A stretch of 64,000 bases of DNA from Dyadobacter koreensis. Lineage in GTDB: Bacteria > Bacteroidota > Bacteroidia > Cytophagales > Spirosomataceae. Shown one piece after another: positions 63,677 to 64,000 of the stretch (within the stretch, counting starts at the first letter, position 1; every line of letters begins with the position of its first letter). The translations under genes were made by a program, and so were the position numbers. The notes beneath the pieces were generated by a model. It worked only from the letters and a program-made list of their open reading frames with translations. It did no database searches and was not told the origin of the DNA. Location: NCBI RefSeq assembly GCF_900108855.1, contig NZ_FNXY01000002.1:1-64000 (forward strand), written 5' to 3'.

Positions 63677-64000
63677 ATGAAACGAATTAGCAAAAAAATC
63701 ATAACATTCTCCTTACTGTTCTGCGGCCTTACTTTTTCATGTAAGGACCTGACTGAGCTCAACGAGAATCCCAACGGAGTAGGTACTGAATCCGTAAATC
63801 CGAATCTGATCCTGCCGACAGTTTTGACCGAAGCAGCAAAAATTTATGTAGATCTTGGTTATCAGAATATTGCCGGCGTTGTGCAGCATACACAAAAAGA
63901 CGCATGGGCGACTGAGCACAACGATTATGAGTGGGGCGGCGATCAGAGCTGGAACAAATACTATGATGTTTTAAGAAATAACGATTTGCTTTACAACCGG
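63677..64000 (+). CDS. SusD/RagB-like lipoprotein, cut by the window end
   Basis: The first 108 residues are present, starting MKRISKKIITFSLLFCGLTF with a lipobox ending FSC (Cys about 22). The mature N-terminus KDLTELNENPNGVGTESVNP is typical of the SusD-like_2 group, followed by LILPTVLTEAAKIYVDLGYQ. The remainder lies beyond 64000. The gene starts 34 bases after the SusC stop codon and is its partner in the same operon. Confidence 0.85.
   Translation, partial: MKRISKKIITFSLLFCGLTFSCKDLTELNENPNGVGTESVNPNLILPTVLTEAAKIYVDLGYQNIAGVVQHTQKDAWATEHNDYEWGGDQSWNKYYDVLRNNDLLYNR

Noticed and set aside
1..64000. CRISPR arrays, tRNA genes, insertion sequences and prophage genes
   Set aside because: No regular direct repeats with spacers, no tRNA-like T-loop/anticodon arrangement, and no transposase or integrase product was seen anywhere in the window.

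Overview
The window reads as chromosomal DNA of a Bacteroidota bacterium of the order Cytophagales, most like Dyadobacter and its relatives. This assignment is inferred from gene content, not from a database match. The support is two SusC/SusD pairs, a type IX secretion sorting tail, a Bacteroidetes-type histone H1-like Hc1 protein, DUF4286 and DUF1080 proteins, near absence of Shine-Dalgarno sequences, and several TAnnTTTG-type -7 promoter elements.

Layout. 1-250 is the 3' part of a 5S rRNA with two unusual insertions, followed by its terminator. 816-9400 is mostly housekeeping: ispD, queA, an extended biotin carboxylase, an alpha-oxoamine synthase (GTG start), a 59-aa Hc1 protein, a MaoC-type hydratase, a ribosome hibernation factor, a DUF4286 protein, a small four-helix membrane protein and cysM. 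9559-14194 holds two alpha/beta hydrolases, a long-chain acyl-CoA synthetase and a GNAT acetyltransferase. The GNAT gene closes a tight five-gene run (18099 down to 13685) with a membrane-anchored thermonuclease-family protein, a 205-aa protein of unknown function and two coiled-coil/four-helix membrane proteins. This run is the best candidate here for an undescribed system. 18155-21628 encodes a SorAB-like sulfite dehydrogenase and two Tat-exported ferritin-like proteins. 21844-25971 encodes a 1375-aa repeat protein with a type IX sorting tail, followed by about 1.5 kb without genes.

27441-31785 contains a small PepSY-like exported protein and a tail-to-tail pair of a sigma-54 response regulator and a hybrid histidine kinase. 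31956-45729 is a polysaccharide-utilisation-type locus. It has a beta-propeller/cytochrome c fusion, a DUF1080-PA14 protein, SusD, SusC, a LacI-family regulator, a GH92 alpha-mannosidase and a divergent DUF1080 protein. Three related palindromes lie upstream of susC and of the GH92 gene and look like operators of the LacI regulator. The likely flow is binding and import by SusCD, mannose release by GH92, and periplasmic oxidation or hydrolysis by the cytochrome and DUF1080 proteins.

45893-54331 is a mixed set on the plus strand: an uncharacterised 188-aa protein, a 372-aa LEA/apolipoprotein-like repeat protein, a second LacI regulator, a CysQ/IMPase phosphatase, a DUF3500 protein, a GT35 phosphorylase homologue whose PLP-binding lysine is replaced by threonine, a frameshifted small membrane protein and an isoaspartyl peptidase. 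A cluster of REP-like hairpins follows. 54493-59670 is on the minus strand: an RmlD-like reductase, an outer-membrane barrel, a cyclophilin with a lipoprotein, and a BamA/TamA-like protein. The window ends in a second SusC gene preceded by a 65-aa protein and followed by a truncated SusD gene.
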